Source of the DNA: Ruegeria sp. HKCCD4315
GTDB taxonomy: Bacteria; Pseudomonadota; Alphaproteobacteria; Rhodobacterales; Rhodobacteraceae
Direction: 5' to 3'
Assembly (NCBI RefSeq): GCF_013112245.1
Contig: NZ_WVRN01000001.1
Location: forward strand, 475,001 to 539,000
DNA: 64,000 nucleotides
Shown: positions 26,603 through 35,817 of the stretch, in pieces
How positions within the stretch are numbered: the stretch's first letter is position 1
Layout of the letters: each line of letters begins with the position of its first letter
Made by a program: the position numbers and the translations under genes
The notes under the pieces: model-generated
Database searches by the model: none
Seen by the model: only the letters and a program-made list of their open reading frames with translations
What the model was told of the DNA's origin: nothing

Positions 26603-27919
26603 ATGAAAACAACGACGAAATACGCTGCTGCGACCGCTGCGATTTTCGCTGCGCCTACCGCCTTTGCCGCCGATAAGGCAGAAGTTCAGTTCTGGCACGC
26701 CATGGGCGGCCAGTTGGGCGAAATCACCGACAAGTTTGCCGATGATTTCAACGCACAGTCGGACAGCTGTGTGATCAACTCGACTTACAAAGGCAACTAC
26801 ACCGAGAACATGACCGCCGCCATCGCCGCCTTCCGCGCCAACGAGCAGCCGCATATCGTTCAGGTTTTTGAAGTTGGCACTGCAACCATGATGGCCGCAG
26901 GCGACAAGGGTGCGATCTATCCTGTCTACAAGCTGATGGAAGACGCGGGCATCGAATTCGATCAGTCGAAATATCTGCCGGCTGTGATTTCATATTACAC
27001 GGACACCGACGGCAACCTGCTGTCGCTGCCTTTCAACTCGTCGACCCCGGTTCTGTGGTACAACAAGACCGCTCTGGACGCGGCGGGTGTTGCCGTTCCG
27101 ACGACATGGGATGAAGTGGAAGAGGTGGCGCGCGCACTAAAGGCCAACGGTGTTGAAAAGCCGTTTTCTTTCGGCTGGCAGTCGTGGTCGAACCTCGAAA
27201 ACTATTCGGCTTGGCATAACATTGACTTTGGCTCAGAAGAAAATGGCTTTGCCGGCCTGTCGACCGAATTCACCTTCAACAACGACGCGGTTGTAAACCA
27301 TATCCAACGTATCGCCGACATGGGCAAAGAGGGGCTGTTTGTCTATGGCGGTCGTCGGGGTGACAGCCGCGGTCAGTTCGTGAACGGTGAAACCGCGCTT
27401 TGGATCAACTCGTCGGCTTACTATGGCGGCTTCAAGAACGACATCAAGGATTTCGAGTTCGGTCAAACCATGTTGCCGTTGGATTCCGCTCTGGCTGATG
27501 CCCCGCAAAACTCGATCATCGGTGGCGCGACCCTTTGGGTTCTGAACGGACACGAACAGCCCGAATACAAGTGCGCGGCCGAGTTCTTCCAGTTCCTGTC
27601 AGAGCCTGAGCAGCAAGCCAATTGGCATCAGACCACGGGTTACGTTCCCATCACCACAGCTGCGTATGAGCTGTCAAAGGAACAGGGTTTCTATGAGACC
27701 GATCCGGGCACCGATACCGCCATCAAACAGCTGAGCCTGAACGAGCCCACACCGGCTTCGAAAGGTCTGCGCTTTGGCAACTTCGTTCAGATCCGCGACG
27801 TGATCAACGAAGAGCTGGAAGCTGTCTGGTCGGGTGAAAAAGACGCTCAGACCGCAATGGATGACGCTGTTGAACGTGGTAACGCCCTGTTGCGTAAATT
27901 CCAGGACGCAAACAGCTAA
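26603..27919 (+). CDS. ugpB: sn-glycerol-3-phosphate binding protein
   Basis: 438 residues with a signal peptide (MKTTTKYAAATAAIFAAPTAFA, cleaved before AD). Family 1 solute-binding protein with UgpB-like features: VQFWHAMGGQLGEITDKFADDFN at the start of the mature protein, AFRANEQPHIVQVFEVGTATMM, LPFNSSTPVLWYNK and GGATLWVLNGH. Delivers glycerol-3-phosphate or glycerophosphodiesters to UgpAE. TGGAGG precedes the ATG. First gene of a ugpBAEC-hydrolase-regulator operon; an 8-bp hairpin follows in the gap before ugpA. Confidence 0.92.
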   Translation: MKTTTKYAAATAAIFAAPTAFAADKAEVQFWHAMGGQLGEITDKFADDFNAQSDSCVINSTYKGNYTENMTAAIAAFRANEQPHIVQVFEVGTATMMAAGDKGAIYPVYKLMEDAGIEFDQSKYLPAVISYYTDTDGNLLSLPFNSSTPVLWYNKTALDAAGVAVPTTWDEVEEVARALKANGVEKPFSFGWQSWSNLENYSAWHNIDFGSEENGFAGLSTEFTFNNDAVVNHIQRIADMGKEGLFVYGGRRGDSRGQFVNGETALWINSSAYYGGFKNDIKDFEFGQTMLPLDSALADAPQNSIIGGATLWVLNGHEQPEYKCAAEFFQFLSEPEQQANWHQTTGYVPITTAAYELSKEQGFYETDPGTDTAIKQLSLNEPTPASKGLRFGNFVQIRDVINEELEAVWSGEKDAQTAMDDAVERGNALLRKFQDANS

Positions 27920-27923
27920 AATA

Positions 27924-27959
27924 CCCCCTCATGGCGCGGTCCCCTTTGGTTTGAGGGGG
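27924..27959 (+). repeat. Intercistronic hairpin between ugpB and ugpA
   Basis: CCCCCTCA (27924-27931) pairs perfectly with TGAGGGGG (27952-27959) over a 20-nt loop, with no T run. As with the hairpin after the inositol binding-protein gene, it probably helps keep binding-protein mRNA more abundant than the permease part. Confidence 0.6.
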
Positions 27960-28004
27960 CCGCGTTCTCGATCCTCTCGATCCTACTGACTACTGAGATC
28001 CGAC

Positions 28005-28886
28005 ATGCAGAAACGCGTCGTCTTCCGATCCAAGCTGCTGCCTTACCTTCTGGTGGCACCACAGATCGCCATCACGCTGATCTTCTTTTTCTGGCCATCC
28101 TATCAGGCTTTAGAAAGCTCTTTCTTTGTTGAAGACGCGTTTGGGTTTTCCCGCAACTGGGTTGGAATGCAGAATTATGCAGAACTGTTTGCCGACCCCG
28201 GTTATCTCAGATCATTCAAAACCACGCTGATTTTCAGCGTTTCGGTTGCCGCCCTCGCCATGAGCATCTCGCTGGGTTTGGCCGTTGCGGCCAACCGTGT
28301 GATCCGCGCCGCGACCGCGTATCGTACCCTGCTTATCTGGCCCTATGCAGTCGCGCCCGCTTTGGCCGGGGTGATCTGGTATTTTCTGATGAACCCAAGC
28401 CTTGGCATTGTCGCCTATTGGCTGAAAGGCTTGGGGGTGAACTGGAACCATTATGTGAATGGTGATCAGGCGCTGTTGCTGGTGATTGTCGCGGCGGCGT
28501 GGAAGCAGATCAGCTATAACTTCCTGTTCTTCTTGGCCGGTTTGCAAAGCATCCCGAAATCGCTGATCGAGGCTGCTGCCATTGACCGTGCCAGCCCGGC
28601 GCGGCGGTTCTGGACGATTGTGTTCCCGCTGCTGACGCCCACCACATTCTTTCTGCTTGTGGTCAACCTTGTCTATGCCTTCTTTGACACCTTTGCCCTG
28701 ATCCACGCGACAACAGAAGGCGGCCCGGTCGATGCGACCTCGATCCTTGTCTATCGCGTTTATTCCACCGGCTTCGTCGGTCAGGATTACGGCAGTTCAG
28801 CTGCTCAGTCGGTTATTCTGATGGCACTGGTGGTTGGCATGACCTTCATCCAATTCCGCTATATCGAGCGTAAGGTGAACTACTGA
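28005..28886 (+). CDS. ugpA: Glycerol-3-phosphate ABC transporter permease UgpA
   Basis: 293 residues, six membrane segments of the MalF type. Start [20 protein letters not shown], then [16 protein letters not shown] as in UgpA, and the EAA loop [28 protein letters not shown] (contact to UgpC). Its last base is shared with the first base of the ugpE ATG. Confidence 0.93.
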   Translation: MQKRVVFRSKLLPYLLVAPQIAITLIFFFWPSYQALESSFFVEDAFGFSRNWVGMQNYAELFADPGYLRSFKTTLIFSVSVAALAMSISLGLAVAANRVIRAATAYRTLLIWPYAVAPALAGVIWYFLMNPSLGIVAYWLKGLGVNWNHYVNGDQALLLVIVAAAWKQISYNFLFFLAGLQSIPKSLIEAAAIDRASPARRFWTIVFPLLTPTTFFLLVVNLVYAFFDTFALIHATTEGGPVDATSILVYRVYSTGFVGQDYGSSAAQSVILMALVVGMTFIQFRYIERKVNY

Positions 28887-29734
28887 TGGTCGAAAATCGC
28901 CCCTTCCTGACCTTCTTGACCCATGCTGCGCTGATCACCGGTGTTCTGTTCCTGTGCTTTCCGGTCTGGATGGCGCTGGTGGCATCAACACACAGTGCAG
29001 GTGCGCTGTCCTCGTCCCCCATCCCGATGTGGTTTGGCGATCAGGGCTGGCAGAACTATTCCCTGTTGATTAGCCAGGGCCTGCCCGAAGCGGGCGGAGT
29101 ACCGCTGGGCCGCATGATGCTGAACAGTGCGATTATGGCGTTTGGGATCACCTTCGGCAAAATCGCCATCTCGATCATCTCGGCCTATGCTGTGGTTTAT
29201 TTCAAGTTTCCGTTCCGCATGGTCTTTTTCTGGATGATCTTCATCACCCTGATGCTGCCGGTCGAGGTGCGCATTCTGCCCACTTTTGATGTGGTCACCA
29301 AAATGGGGCTGCTCAACAGCTATGCAGGGCTGATCGTGCCGTTGATTGCCTCGGCTACAGCAACGCTTCTGTTCCGTCAGTTCTTTCTGACCATCCCTGA
29401 TGAGCTGATCGAGGCCGCGCGGATTGATCGCGCCGGACCATTGCGCTTTTTCTGGGACATCCTGCTGCCGCTGAGCCGCACAAACATCGCGGCGCTGTTC
29501 ATTATCCTTTTCATCTTTGGCTGGAACCAATACCTGTGGCCGCTTTTGGTGACCACGGACGAAGGGCTCTACACCATCGTTATGGGCATTCAGCGCATGG
29601 TGAATTCGGGTGAAAGCCTGCCGGTCTGGCATCTGATCATGGGTACGGCCGTTCTGGCGATGATCCCGCCGGTTCTGGTTGTGATTGCAATGCAAAAGCT
29701 CTTTGTCAAAGGGCTTGTGGAAAGCGAGAAATAA
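28886..29734 (+). CDS. ugpE: Glycerol-3-phosphate ABC transporter permease UgpE
   Basis: 282 residues, MalG-type permease with six membrane segments. It has [20 protein letters not shown] at the start, the UgpE-like [20 protein letters not shown], and the EAA loop [28 protein letters not shown]. Together with UgpA it forms the channel. It begins at the last base of ugpA and ends one base before the ugpC ATG. Confidence 0.93.
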   Translation: MVENRPFLTFLTHAALITGVLFLCFPVWMALVASTHSAGALSSSPIPMWFGDQGWQNYSLLISQGLPEAGGVPLGRMMLNSAIMAFGITFGKIAISIISAYAVVYFKFPFRMVFFWMIFITLMLPVEVRILPTFDVVTKMGLLNSYAGLIVPLIASATATLLFRQFFLTIPDELIEAARIDRAGPLRFFWDILLPLSRTNIAALFIILFIFGWNQYLWPLLVTTDEGLYTIVMGIQRMVNSGESLPVWHLIMGTAVLAMIPPVLVVIAMQKLFVKGLVESEK

Positions 29735-29735
29735 T

Positions 29736-30821
29736 ATGGCCAATCTGAGCATCAGATCCCTGGGCAAAACCTATCCCGGCGGCGTGTCGGCTGTGCGCGA
29801 CGTCAATGTCGAGATCCAGGATGGTGAGTTCATCGTACTGGTCGGCCCATCGGGCTGTGGCAAGTCGACTATCCTGCGGATGATTGCAGGACTTGAAACC
29901 ATCACGACGGGTGATCTGGATATTGATGGTCGCCGTGTGAATGATCTGGAACCCGGAGATCGGGACATTGCAATGGTGTTCCAGAACTATGCGCTTTACC
30001 CGCACATGACCGTGCGCGCGAATATGGAATATGGCCTGAAAAACGAAGGTCTGCCGAAAGACGAGATTGCCGAGCGCATTGCCGAGGCATCGCGTACGTT
30101 GCGCCTGTCGGATTATCTGGATCGCAAACCGCGCCAGCTTTCGGGCGGGCAACGCCAGCGCGTTGCCATGGGGCGTGCCATCGTACGCAAACCGAAAGTG
30201 TTCTTGTTCGATGAACCGCTGTCTAACCTCGACGCCAAGCTGCGTACCCAATTGCGGGCCGAGCTGAAAGCCCTCCATGCCCGGCTGAACGGCACCTTTA
30301 TCTATGTGACCCACGATCAGGTCGAAGCGATGTCGCTGGCAGACCGCATCGTGATCATGAGCGAGGGTCAGATCGAACAAATCGGCACACCGATGGACCT
30401 GTATCTGCGCCCTGCAACGCGCTTTGTCGCAGAGTTTATCGGCACACCGGCGATGAACTTCATCGACGCAACGGTTGGGTCTGATGGGCATTCTTTGCAG
30501 ATCGGAGAGCAAATGATTGCGTCCGACGCGCCCATTCAGGCACCGGCAGGCACATCGGTGAATGTTGGCATTCGCCCGGAACATCTTCACCGTGGGCACG
30601 GCCATGCGATGCACGTGAAGCTCACAACCGGTTTTGTCGAACAGCTTGGCGCGGACACGATCGTGCATGGCGAAGTGTCTACCAACGGCACGCCTTCGCC
30701 TCTGGGTGTTCGTCTTCAGGGTGTTCACATGCCTGAACCTGGCAGTGAACTGGAACTTGGGGCGGCTTTGTCAGATCTGCATCTATTTGATGCGGCCTCT
30801 GGGCGTCGTTTGAATACATGA
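29736..30821 (+). CDS. ugpC: Glycerol-3-phosphate ABC transporter ATP-binding protein UgpC
   Basis: 361 residues from ATG 29736. Walker A GPSGCGKS at 37-44, signature LSGGQ at 135-139, Walker B FLFDEP at about 156-161, switch His in [10 protein letters not shown], and a C-terminal TOBE-type regulatory part ([12 protein letters not shown]). The ATPase of the MalK family that powers UgpAE. Its stop overlaps the HAD hydrolase start by four bases. Confidence 0.93.
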   Translation: MANLSIRSLGKTYPGGVSAVRDVNVEIQDGEFIVLVGPSGCGKSTILRMIAGLETITTGDLDIDGRRVNDLEPGDRDIAMVFQNYALYPHMTVRANMEYGLKNEGLPKDEIAERIAEASRTLRLSDYLDRKPRQLSGGQRQRVAMGRAIVRKPKVFLFDEPLSNLDAKLRTQLRAELKALHARLNGTFIYVTHDQVEAMSLADRIVIMSEGQIEQIGTPMDLYLRPATRFVAEFIGTPAMNFIDATVGSDGHSLQIGEQMIASDAPIQAPAGTSVNVGIRPEHLHRGHGHAMHVKLTTGFVEQLGADTIVHGEVSTNGTPSPLGVRLQGVHMPEPGSELELGAALSDLHLFDAASGRRLNT

Positions 30822-31795
30822 GCGCTGACACAAGCACGCGGTCATCGATCCCAAATATAGAGCCATCGGGACCCATATGGGACGACATCTCGCGTGCCGT
30901 CACGCCGGATATGGCGTTTCGCTGGTACGAAGACATTCGCGATCGCCTGCCCGCAGCGCCAAGCCAAACGGGCGCGTTGCAACATATCCCCGATCTGGGG
31001 GAAATTGCAGATCACGCCGACGTGTTCGTCTTTGATGCGTATGGTGTGCTCAATACGGGAACGATCCCGATACCGGGTGCGGCCCGGCGCGTCTCTGACC
31101 TGCGCGCGGCTGGTAAATCAGTGTTTGTGCTGACCAATGCTGCCAGTTACGCGGCCACCCAAGCGCGCGAAGTTTTCCGGGATCTGGGCTTTGATATTAC
31201 GTTGGAAGAGATCGTTTCCAGCAGAATGGTGTGCGAGCGACATTTACCGCATCTGCCAAGCGGTCAGAGTTGGGGTGTTGCCGCCCCTGCTGATTGGGCC
31301 GGGGATGAGGTCGATGTGCCCACATTTCAACTGCTGGACGATATTGAAGTCTACGATCGGGCGGGCGGCATCCTGTTTCTGAGCACGCTGGATTGGAACA
31401 GCGATCGTCAGGCGCTGTTGCTCGACAGTCTGGCCCGCAACCCCCGGCCCGTTGTTGTGGCGAACCCGGATCTGGTTGCGCCGCGTGAAACCTGCCTGAC
31501 GCGCGAGCCCGGATTTTACGCACATGACTTGCAATCCCGGCTTGGGCTGAAGCCGCAGTTTCACGGCAAACCCTTTGCATCCGTGTATCATGAGGTCGAA
31601 CGCAGGTCGGGCGCGGTCGACCTGCGTCGTATTGTCATGGTCGGGGATACGTTGCATACCGACATTCTGGGGGCGCAATCGCATGGCTGGAGATCAGTTC
31701 TGATCACCAATCACGGCCTTTTTGCCGGCCAACGCGTGCAAAAATACATTGATGACAGCGGGTTGTACCCGGATTGGATCGCACCAAACATCTGA
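30818..31795 (+). CDS. HAD-IIA family phosphatase in the ugp operon
   Basis: 325 residues. HAD class IIA layout: motif I FDAYGVL (Asp 73 nucleophile; the second Asp of the usual DxD is Tyr 75, a variant seen in some IIA members), motif II LTN at 105-107, the large C2-type cap, and motif [16 protein letters not shown] near the end followed by ITNHGLF. Translationally coupled to ugpC. Because HAD-IIA phosphatases that act on glycerol-3-phosphate are known, dephosphorylation of the imported substrate is a reasonable inference; NagD-like activity on nucleotides remains possible. Confidence 0.82.
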   Translation: MSADTSTRSSIPNIEPSGPIWDDISRAVTPDMAFRWYEDIRDRLPAAPSQTGALQHIPDLGEIADHADVFVFDAYGVLNTGTIPIPGAARRVSDLRAAGKSVFVLTNAASYAATQAREVFRDLGFDITLEEIVSSRMVCERHLPHLPSGQSWGVAAPADWAGDEVDVPTFQLLDDIEVYDRAGGILFLSTLDWNSDRQALLLDSLARNPRPVVVANPDLVAPRETCLTREPGFYAHDLQSRLGLKPQFHGKPFASVYHEVERRSGAVDLRRIVMVGDTLHTDILGAQSHGWRSVLITNHGLFAGQRVQKYIDDSGLYPDWIAPNI

Positions 31796-31808
31796 AAGGG
31801 GCGGGGTC

Positions 31809-32564
31809 TTGGACTTGAACGACAGGCAAAGGACGATCCTGGATCTGATCCGTCAGTCGGGTCTGCAATCGATTACGGACTTGTCCCGGCAATTCGACGT
31901 GGCCACACAGACCATTCGACGCGACATCAATGCGCTGTGCGACGAGGGTCTTGCGCGTCGGGTACATGGCGGGGTGGTGGCCCCCAGCAATCCGGTCAAT
32001 CTGAACTTCAGATCGCGCCGAGTTATGAACGAAGGGGCCAAGCGCGCCATCGGTCAGGCCGCCGCTCAATTGATCCCGCAGGGGGCAACGGTGATGCTGG
32101 GCATCGGAACCACCGTGCAATACGTGGCCGAGGCCTTGCTGGAGCATTCCGATCTGACTGTTGTCACCAACAACCTTGAAGTCGCAACCATCTTTTGCGG
32201 TTCGGTCACGGCCGAGGTCCATTTCACTGCAGGTGTCCTGCGGCCTGAAGATCGCGATGTGGTTGGCGGGCAAACATTGCTGGATTACCAAAGGTTCCGC
32301 GCAGATTTTGGTGTAATCGGGGCAGGTGGCTTGTCACCGAACCATGGGCTGCTGGACTACAAGGCCATTGACGCGGATGTCAGTCGCATGATCCTGCAGC
32401 AATCCCGTCAAGCGCTGTTGGTGGCTGACGTGGGCAAGTGGAACAGATCGCCGAAGTTTCAGGTCGCGGGTTTCGACAGGATCGACACCATGGTGACAAA
32501 TGAAGCACCACCTTGCGAAATTGAGGGCCTCAGCCTGCATCACGTTGCAGAGCAGAACCTCTGA
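31809..32564 (+). CDS. DeoR/GlpR-family transcriptional regulator
   Basis: 251 residues from a TTG at 31809, preceded by GGGGCGGGG 13 bases after the hydrolase stop. N-terminal HTH: NDRQRTILDLIRQSG, SITDLSRQFDVATQTIRRDI and the family GLARRVHGGV. The DeoRC sensor domain follows (AAAQLIPQGATVMLGIGTT, VTNNLEVATIF, DFGVIGAGGLSPNHGLLDY, ALLVADVGKWNR). As in GlpR, a phosphorylated three-carbon compound is the likely signal. It probably controls ugp through the TTCA-N2-TGAA sites. Confidence 0.88.
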   Translation: MDLNDRQRTILDLIRQSGLQSITDLSRQFDVATQTIRRDINALCDEGLARRVHGGVVAPSNPVNLNFRSRRVMNEGAKRAIGQAAAQLIPQGATVMLGIGTTVQYVAEALLEHSDLTVVTNNLEVATIFCGSVTAEVHFTAGVLRPEDRDVVGGQTLLDYQRFRADFGVIGAGGLSPNHGLLDYKAIDADVSRMILQQSRQALLVADVGKWNRSPKFQVAGFDRIDTMVTNEAPPCEIEGLSLHHVAEQNL

Positions 32565-32595
32565 ATCTCCAGGCGCCGGTTCTTCGAGGCAAACG

Positions 32596-32626
32596 AAAAG
32601 GCCCGCAGAAAACCTGCGGACCTTTT
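32596..32626. terminator. Bidirectional intrinsic terminator
   Basis: AAAAGG-c-CCGCAG / CTGCGG-a-CCTTTT forms a 12-bp stem with one internal mismatch and a 5-nt loop; the A run at one end and the T run at the other serve both strands. It separates the ugp-deoR operon from the convergent BMP-transporter operon. Confidence 0.88.
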
Positions 32627-32646
32627 CATGGTACTTTCCGAGCAAC

Positions 32647-33720
32647 TTACTGCGGGATTTCGCCTTCCAGCCCTTCGACATAGAAGTTCATGCCGGCCAG
32701 CGTGCCGTCATCAGCCACTTCGCCTTCAGCCAGCCAGTCGCTGCCGTCCTGCTTTTTCAGCGGACCGGTGAAGGGGTGGTACTCGCCCGCAGCCATGGCG
32801 GCTTTCAGTGCCAGGGCTTCTTCCTTCACATCAGCCGGAACGGCGTCTGAAATCTCGCCAATTGCAACCATGCCTTCGCGGATGCCATCCCAAGTGTTGG
32901 CGCTTTCCCAAGTGCCATCCATGACGGCTTGGGTCCGGGCAATATAGTAGGGAGCCCAATCATCGATGATCGACGAGACGCGCGGGAACGGAGCGTATTC
33001 GCTCATGTCAGACGCCTGACCAAAGGTGACAACATTGCCAGCCTCTTGTGCAGCAGCCTGCGGCGCGGTCGAGTCGGTGTGTTGCAGGATCACGTCTGCA
33101 CCCTGTTCGATCAGAACGGTGGCGGCGTCAGCCTCTTTTGCCGGATCAAACCAAGTGTAGGCCCAAACGATCTTGAACTCGACATCCGGGTTCACCTTCT
33201 TGGCGTGGATATAGGCCGAGTTGATGCCACGGATAACTTCGGGGATCGGGTAGGACCCGATATAGCCGATGATATTCGACTTGGTCATGTTGCCCGCGAT
33301 ATGGCCCTGGACGGCGCGACCTTCGTAGAAACGTGCTGAATAGACCGAGACGTTGTCTGCTGTCTTATAGCCGGTTGCGTGCTCGAATTTAACATCCGGG
33401 AATTTCTTGGCCACGTTGATGGTTGGATCCATGTAGCCGAACGAGGTGGTGAAGATCAGGTCAGCGCCTTCCAGCGCCATCTGGGTCATCACACGCTCAG
33501 CGTCCGGACCTTCTGGAACCGACTCCACAAAGACGGTTTCAACCTTGTCGCCAAAGTGGTCCTCGACAGCCAGACGGCCCTTGTTGTGCTCATAGGTCCA
33601 GCCACCGTCACCCACGGGGCCGACATAGACGAAGCCGACCTTGGTTTTGTCTTCGGCCATGGCCCCCGAGGCCAGGCCCAGTGCCATGGCGGCACTTGCC
33701 AGAAGTGTAGTGAATTTCAT
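32647..33720 (-). CDS. BMP-family nucleoside-type binding protein of an ABC importer
   Basis: 357 residues with signal peptide (MKFTTLLASAAMALGLASGAMA, cut before ED). BMP/PnrA family: KVGFVYVGPVGDGGWTYEHN at the mature start, ALEGADLIFTTSFGYMDP, GYIGSYPIPEVIRGINSAY and VILQHTDSTAPQAAAQ. Relatives bind purine nucleosides or, in Rhodobacteraceae neighbours of xdh, probably purine bases. It has no lipobox, unlike Gram-positive members. It lies downstream of the permease and ATPase genes in the same minus-strand operon as xdhABC. Confidence 0.88.
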   Translation of the reverse strand: MKFTTLLASAAMALGLASGAMAEDKTKVGFVYVGPVGDGGWTYEHNKGRLAVEDHFGDKVETVFVESVPEGPDAERVMTQMALEGADLIFTTSFGYMDPTINVAKKFPDVKFEHATGYKTADNVSVYSARFYEGRAVQGHIAGNMTKSNIIGYIGSYPIPEVIRGINSAYIHAKKVNPDVEFKIVWAYTWFDPAKEADAATVLIEQGADVILQHTDSTAPQAAAQEAGNVVTFGQASDMSEYAPFPRVSSIIDDWAPYYIARTQAVMDGTWESANTWDGIREGMVAIGEISDAVPADVKEEALALKAAMAAGEYHPFTGPLKKQDGSDWLAEGEVADDGTLAGMNFYVEGLEGEIPQ

Positions 33721-33751
33721 GTGTTACTCCCCAAGTTGGTTCAGTTGGCCC

Positions 33752-34672
33752 CTAGTTCGAGGCATGGAAGGTCCGGCCCAGTGAGGCAGGTGCGCTGCTC
33801 TTGTCGGCCGAAAGGATCACAAGCACAAGGATCGTGATGATGTAAGGCGACATTGCCAGATACTCGACAGGAATGGCAACGCCCGCTGCCTGCAAATTAA
33901 GCTGCAACACGGTGATGCCGCCGAACAAATAGGCACCCAACAAGGCGCGCCACGGTTTCCAGCTGGCAAACACCACCAAGGCCAGAGCGATCCAGCCCAC
34001 ACCGGCTGTCATGCCTTCGGTCCACTGCGGCACGCGGATCAGGCTGATATAGGCACCGCCCAGACCCGCACAGGCCCCGCCGAACAGGATTGCCATGATG
34101 CGGATCTTGATGACCTTGTAGCCCAGCGCGTGTGCGGCATCGTGGTTTTCGCCAACCGCGCGCAGGATCAGGCCGACGCGGGTGTATTTCAGCGTCGCCC
34201 AGACCGCTGCGGTCAAAGCGATACCAACATAAAGGATCGGGTCATGCTGGAACAGGATCGGGCCGATGACCGGGATATCGCTGATCACCGGGATATGGAT
34301 TTCGCCCATGCTCGGGGGTTTGACACCCACATAGCTTTGCCCCATCAACGCGCTGAATCCCAGCCCGAACAGGGTCAAGGCAAGACCACTTGCCACCTGA
34401 TTGGCCAAGGCCACCTGTGTCAGCAAAACAAACAGCAGTGACAGCACCGCCCCCCCAATGGCCGCCGCGACAAAGCCCAACCAGGGCGACCCGGTCTCGA
34501 CCGAGATTGCAAAGCCGCTGATCGCACCCACAATCATCATGCCTTCGACGCCAAGGTTCAGAACGCCTGCTTTTTCAACGACCAGCTCTCCGATCGCGGC
34601 CAGCAGCAGGGGGGTTGCGGCCACCATCAGCGAGGCAACCAGAAGGACGGGATTGATTTCACCAAGGTCCAT
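33752..34672 (-). CDS. Nucleoside-type ABC permease (second)
   Basis: 306 residues, BPD_transp_2 family, nupQ/yufQ-like. Features: LLAAIGELVVEKAGVLNLGVEGMMIVGA near the start, ANQVASGLALTLFGLGFSALMG, RAVGENHDAAHALGYKVIKIR and WKPWRALLGAYLFGGI. About eight to nine membrane segments. Its start overlaps the stop of the other permease at 34672. Partner in a heteromeric channel. Confidence 0.87.
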   Translation of the reverse strand: MDLGEINPVLLVASLMVAATPLLLAAIGELVVEKAGVLNLGVEGMMIVGAISGFAISVETGSPWLGFVAAAIGGAVLSLLFVLLTQVALANQVASGLALTLFGLGFSALMGQSYVGVKPPSMGEIHIPVISDIPVIGPILFQHDPILYVGIALTAAVWATLKYTRVGLILRAVGENHDAAHALGYKVIKIRIMAILFGGACAGLGGAYISLIRVPQWTEGMTAGVGWIALALVVFASWKPWRALLGAYLFGGITVLQLNLQAAGVAIPVEYLAMSPYIITILVLVILSADKSSAPASLGRTFHASN

Positions 34673-35760
34673 TATGCCACCTCGCTACGCGCCGCACGGA
34701 TGCGGTAGTTTGTCAGAAGATCGAAAGCCAGAAGGAAGAACAAAAGCATCCCCTGGAAGACTTGGATCGCAGCAGCGGGCAGACCCAGCTGAGACTGCGC
34801 GATTTCCCCGCCAATATAAGTCAGCGCCATCAGGCCTCCGGCCAGCAGGATGCCCACCGGATGCAGGCGGCCCAGAAAGGCAACGATGATCGCGGTGAAG
34901 CCATAGCCAACGTTAAAGTCTATGCTGACCACGCCCGAAGGCCCTGAGACCTCGAACATCCCTGCCAGCCCGGCCAGTGCCCCGGACAGGCCCAGACAGA
35001 ACAGGATTAGCCGCGCCGGGTTCACGCCTGCAAATTTCGCCGCACGTGGCGCTTCACCTGTCAAACGGATGTGAAAACCCAGCATGTGCCGGTTCAGCAG
35101 CACATAGGCAAAGATCACAGCAATCAGTGCTGTAACCACGCCCCAATGCATCCCAGACCCGGCGATCAACTCGGCATTATGCGCGCTGTCATATTGCTGC
35201 AGGTTGCGCGATCCGGGAAAGCCAAAACCTTCTGGGTTCTTCAGCAGACCCAGCGAAACCGAGGCTAGCATCTGCTCGGCCACATAGACCAGCATAAGCG
35301 ACACCAGGATTTCATTGGTGCCAAAACGCACCTTCAGAAAGGCCGGTATCATCGCCCAAAGCCAGCCGCCGAACGCGCCTGCGATCACCATGATCGGGAA
35401 GATGTAAAACGCATCCAAAGGATAAAAGGTCAGTCCAGCACCTGCACCAAAGATGGCACCCATGATGTACTGACCTTCAGCCCCGATGTTCCAGATACCA
35501 GCCCGAAAGCCCAAAGACAGGCCAATAGCAATCAAAACCAGTGGCGCGCCTTTGACCAACAATTGTGGGCGATAGTAGAAAGCAAACTCGCCAAACAGCG
35601 GTTCCCAGAAAATGGTGCCAATGGCTTCGATCGGGTTCTTGCCCAGAATGGCAAACAACACCCCTCCAAACACCATTGTCGCCAGAACCGCCACCAGAGG
35701 GGTCGCATAGGACCACGCCTTGGACGGCTGTGGCCGTTTTTCCAACACAATCACCTGCAC
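34672..35760 (-). CDS. Nucleoside-type ABC permease (first)
   Basis: 362 residues, nupP/yufP-like. Marks: GAPLVLIAIGLSLGFRAGIWNIGAEGQY, RFGTNEILVSLMLVYVAEQML, RLTGEAPRAAKFAGVNPARL and GYGFTAIIVAFLGRLHPVGI. Ten or so hydrophobic segments. It follows the ATPase gene after 57 bases that contain a hairpin repeat, and shares a base with the next permease gene. Confidence 0.87.
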   Translation of the reverse strand: MQVIVLEKRPQPSKAWSYATPLVAVLATMVFGGVLFAILGKNPIEAIGTIFWEPLFGEFAFYYRPQLLVKGAPLVLIAIGLSLGFRAGIWNIGAEGQYIMGAIFGAGAGLTFYPLDAFYIFPIMVIAGAFGGWLWAMIPAFLKVRFGTNEILVSLMLVYVAEQMLASVSLGLLKNPEGFGFPGSRNLQQYDSAHNAELIAGSGMHWGVVTALIAVIFAYVLLNRHMLGFHIRLTGEAPRAAKFAGVNPARLILFCLGLSGALAGLAGMFEVSGPSGVVSIDFNVGYGFTAIIVAFLGRLHPVGILLAGGLMALTYIGGEIAQSQLGLPAAAIQVFQGMLLFFLLAFDLLTNYRIRAARSEVA

Positions 35761-35774
35761 ATCCCCCTGCGTTC

Positions 35775-35812
35775 TTCATCTTTTTTAAAATACTCTCGCC
35801 GAAGGCGACGCC
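35775..35812 (-). repeat. Rhodobacteraceae-type hairpin repeat, intercistronic copy
   Basis: Read on the minus strand: a short hairpin TCGCC-TTC-GGCGA followed by GAGTATTTTAAAAAAGATGA and GAA. The same layout (G/C hairpin, then AGG/AGTATTT and an A-rich GAAG tail) occurs inside xdhA at 41513-41572. It lies between the ATPase and permease genes. Confidence 0.6.
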
Positions 35813-35817
35813 ACGGT

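Noticed and set aside
30624..30637. ACAACCGGTTTTGT inside ugpC as another iol operator
   Set aside because: Only the central AACCGGTT matches, the outer arms differ, and it lies in the middle of a coding region unrelated to inositol.
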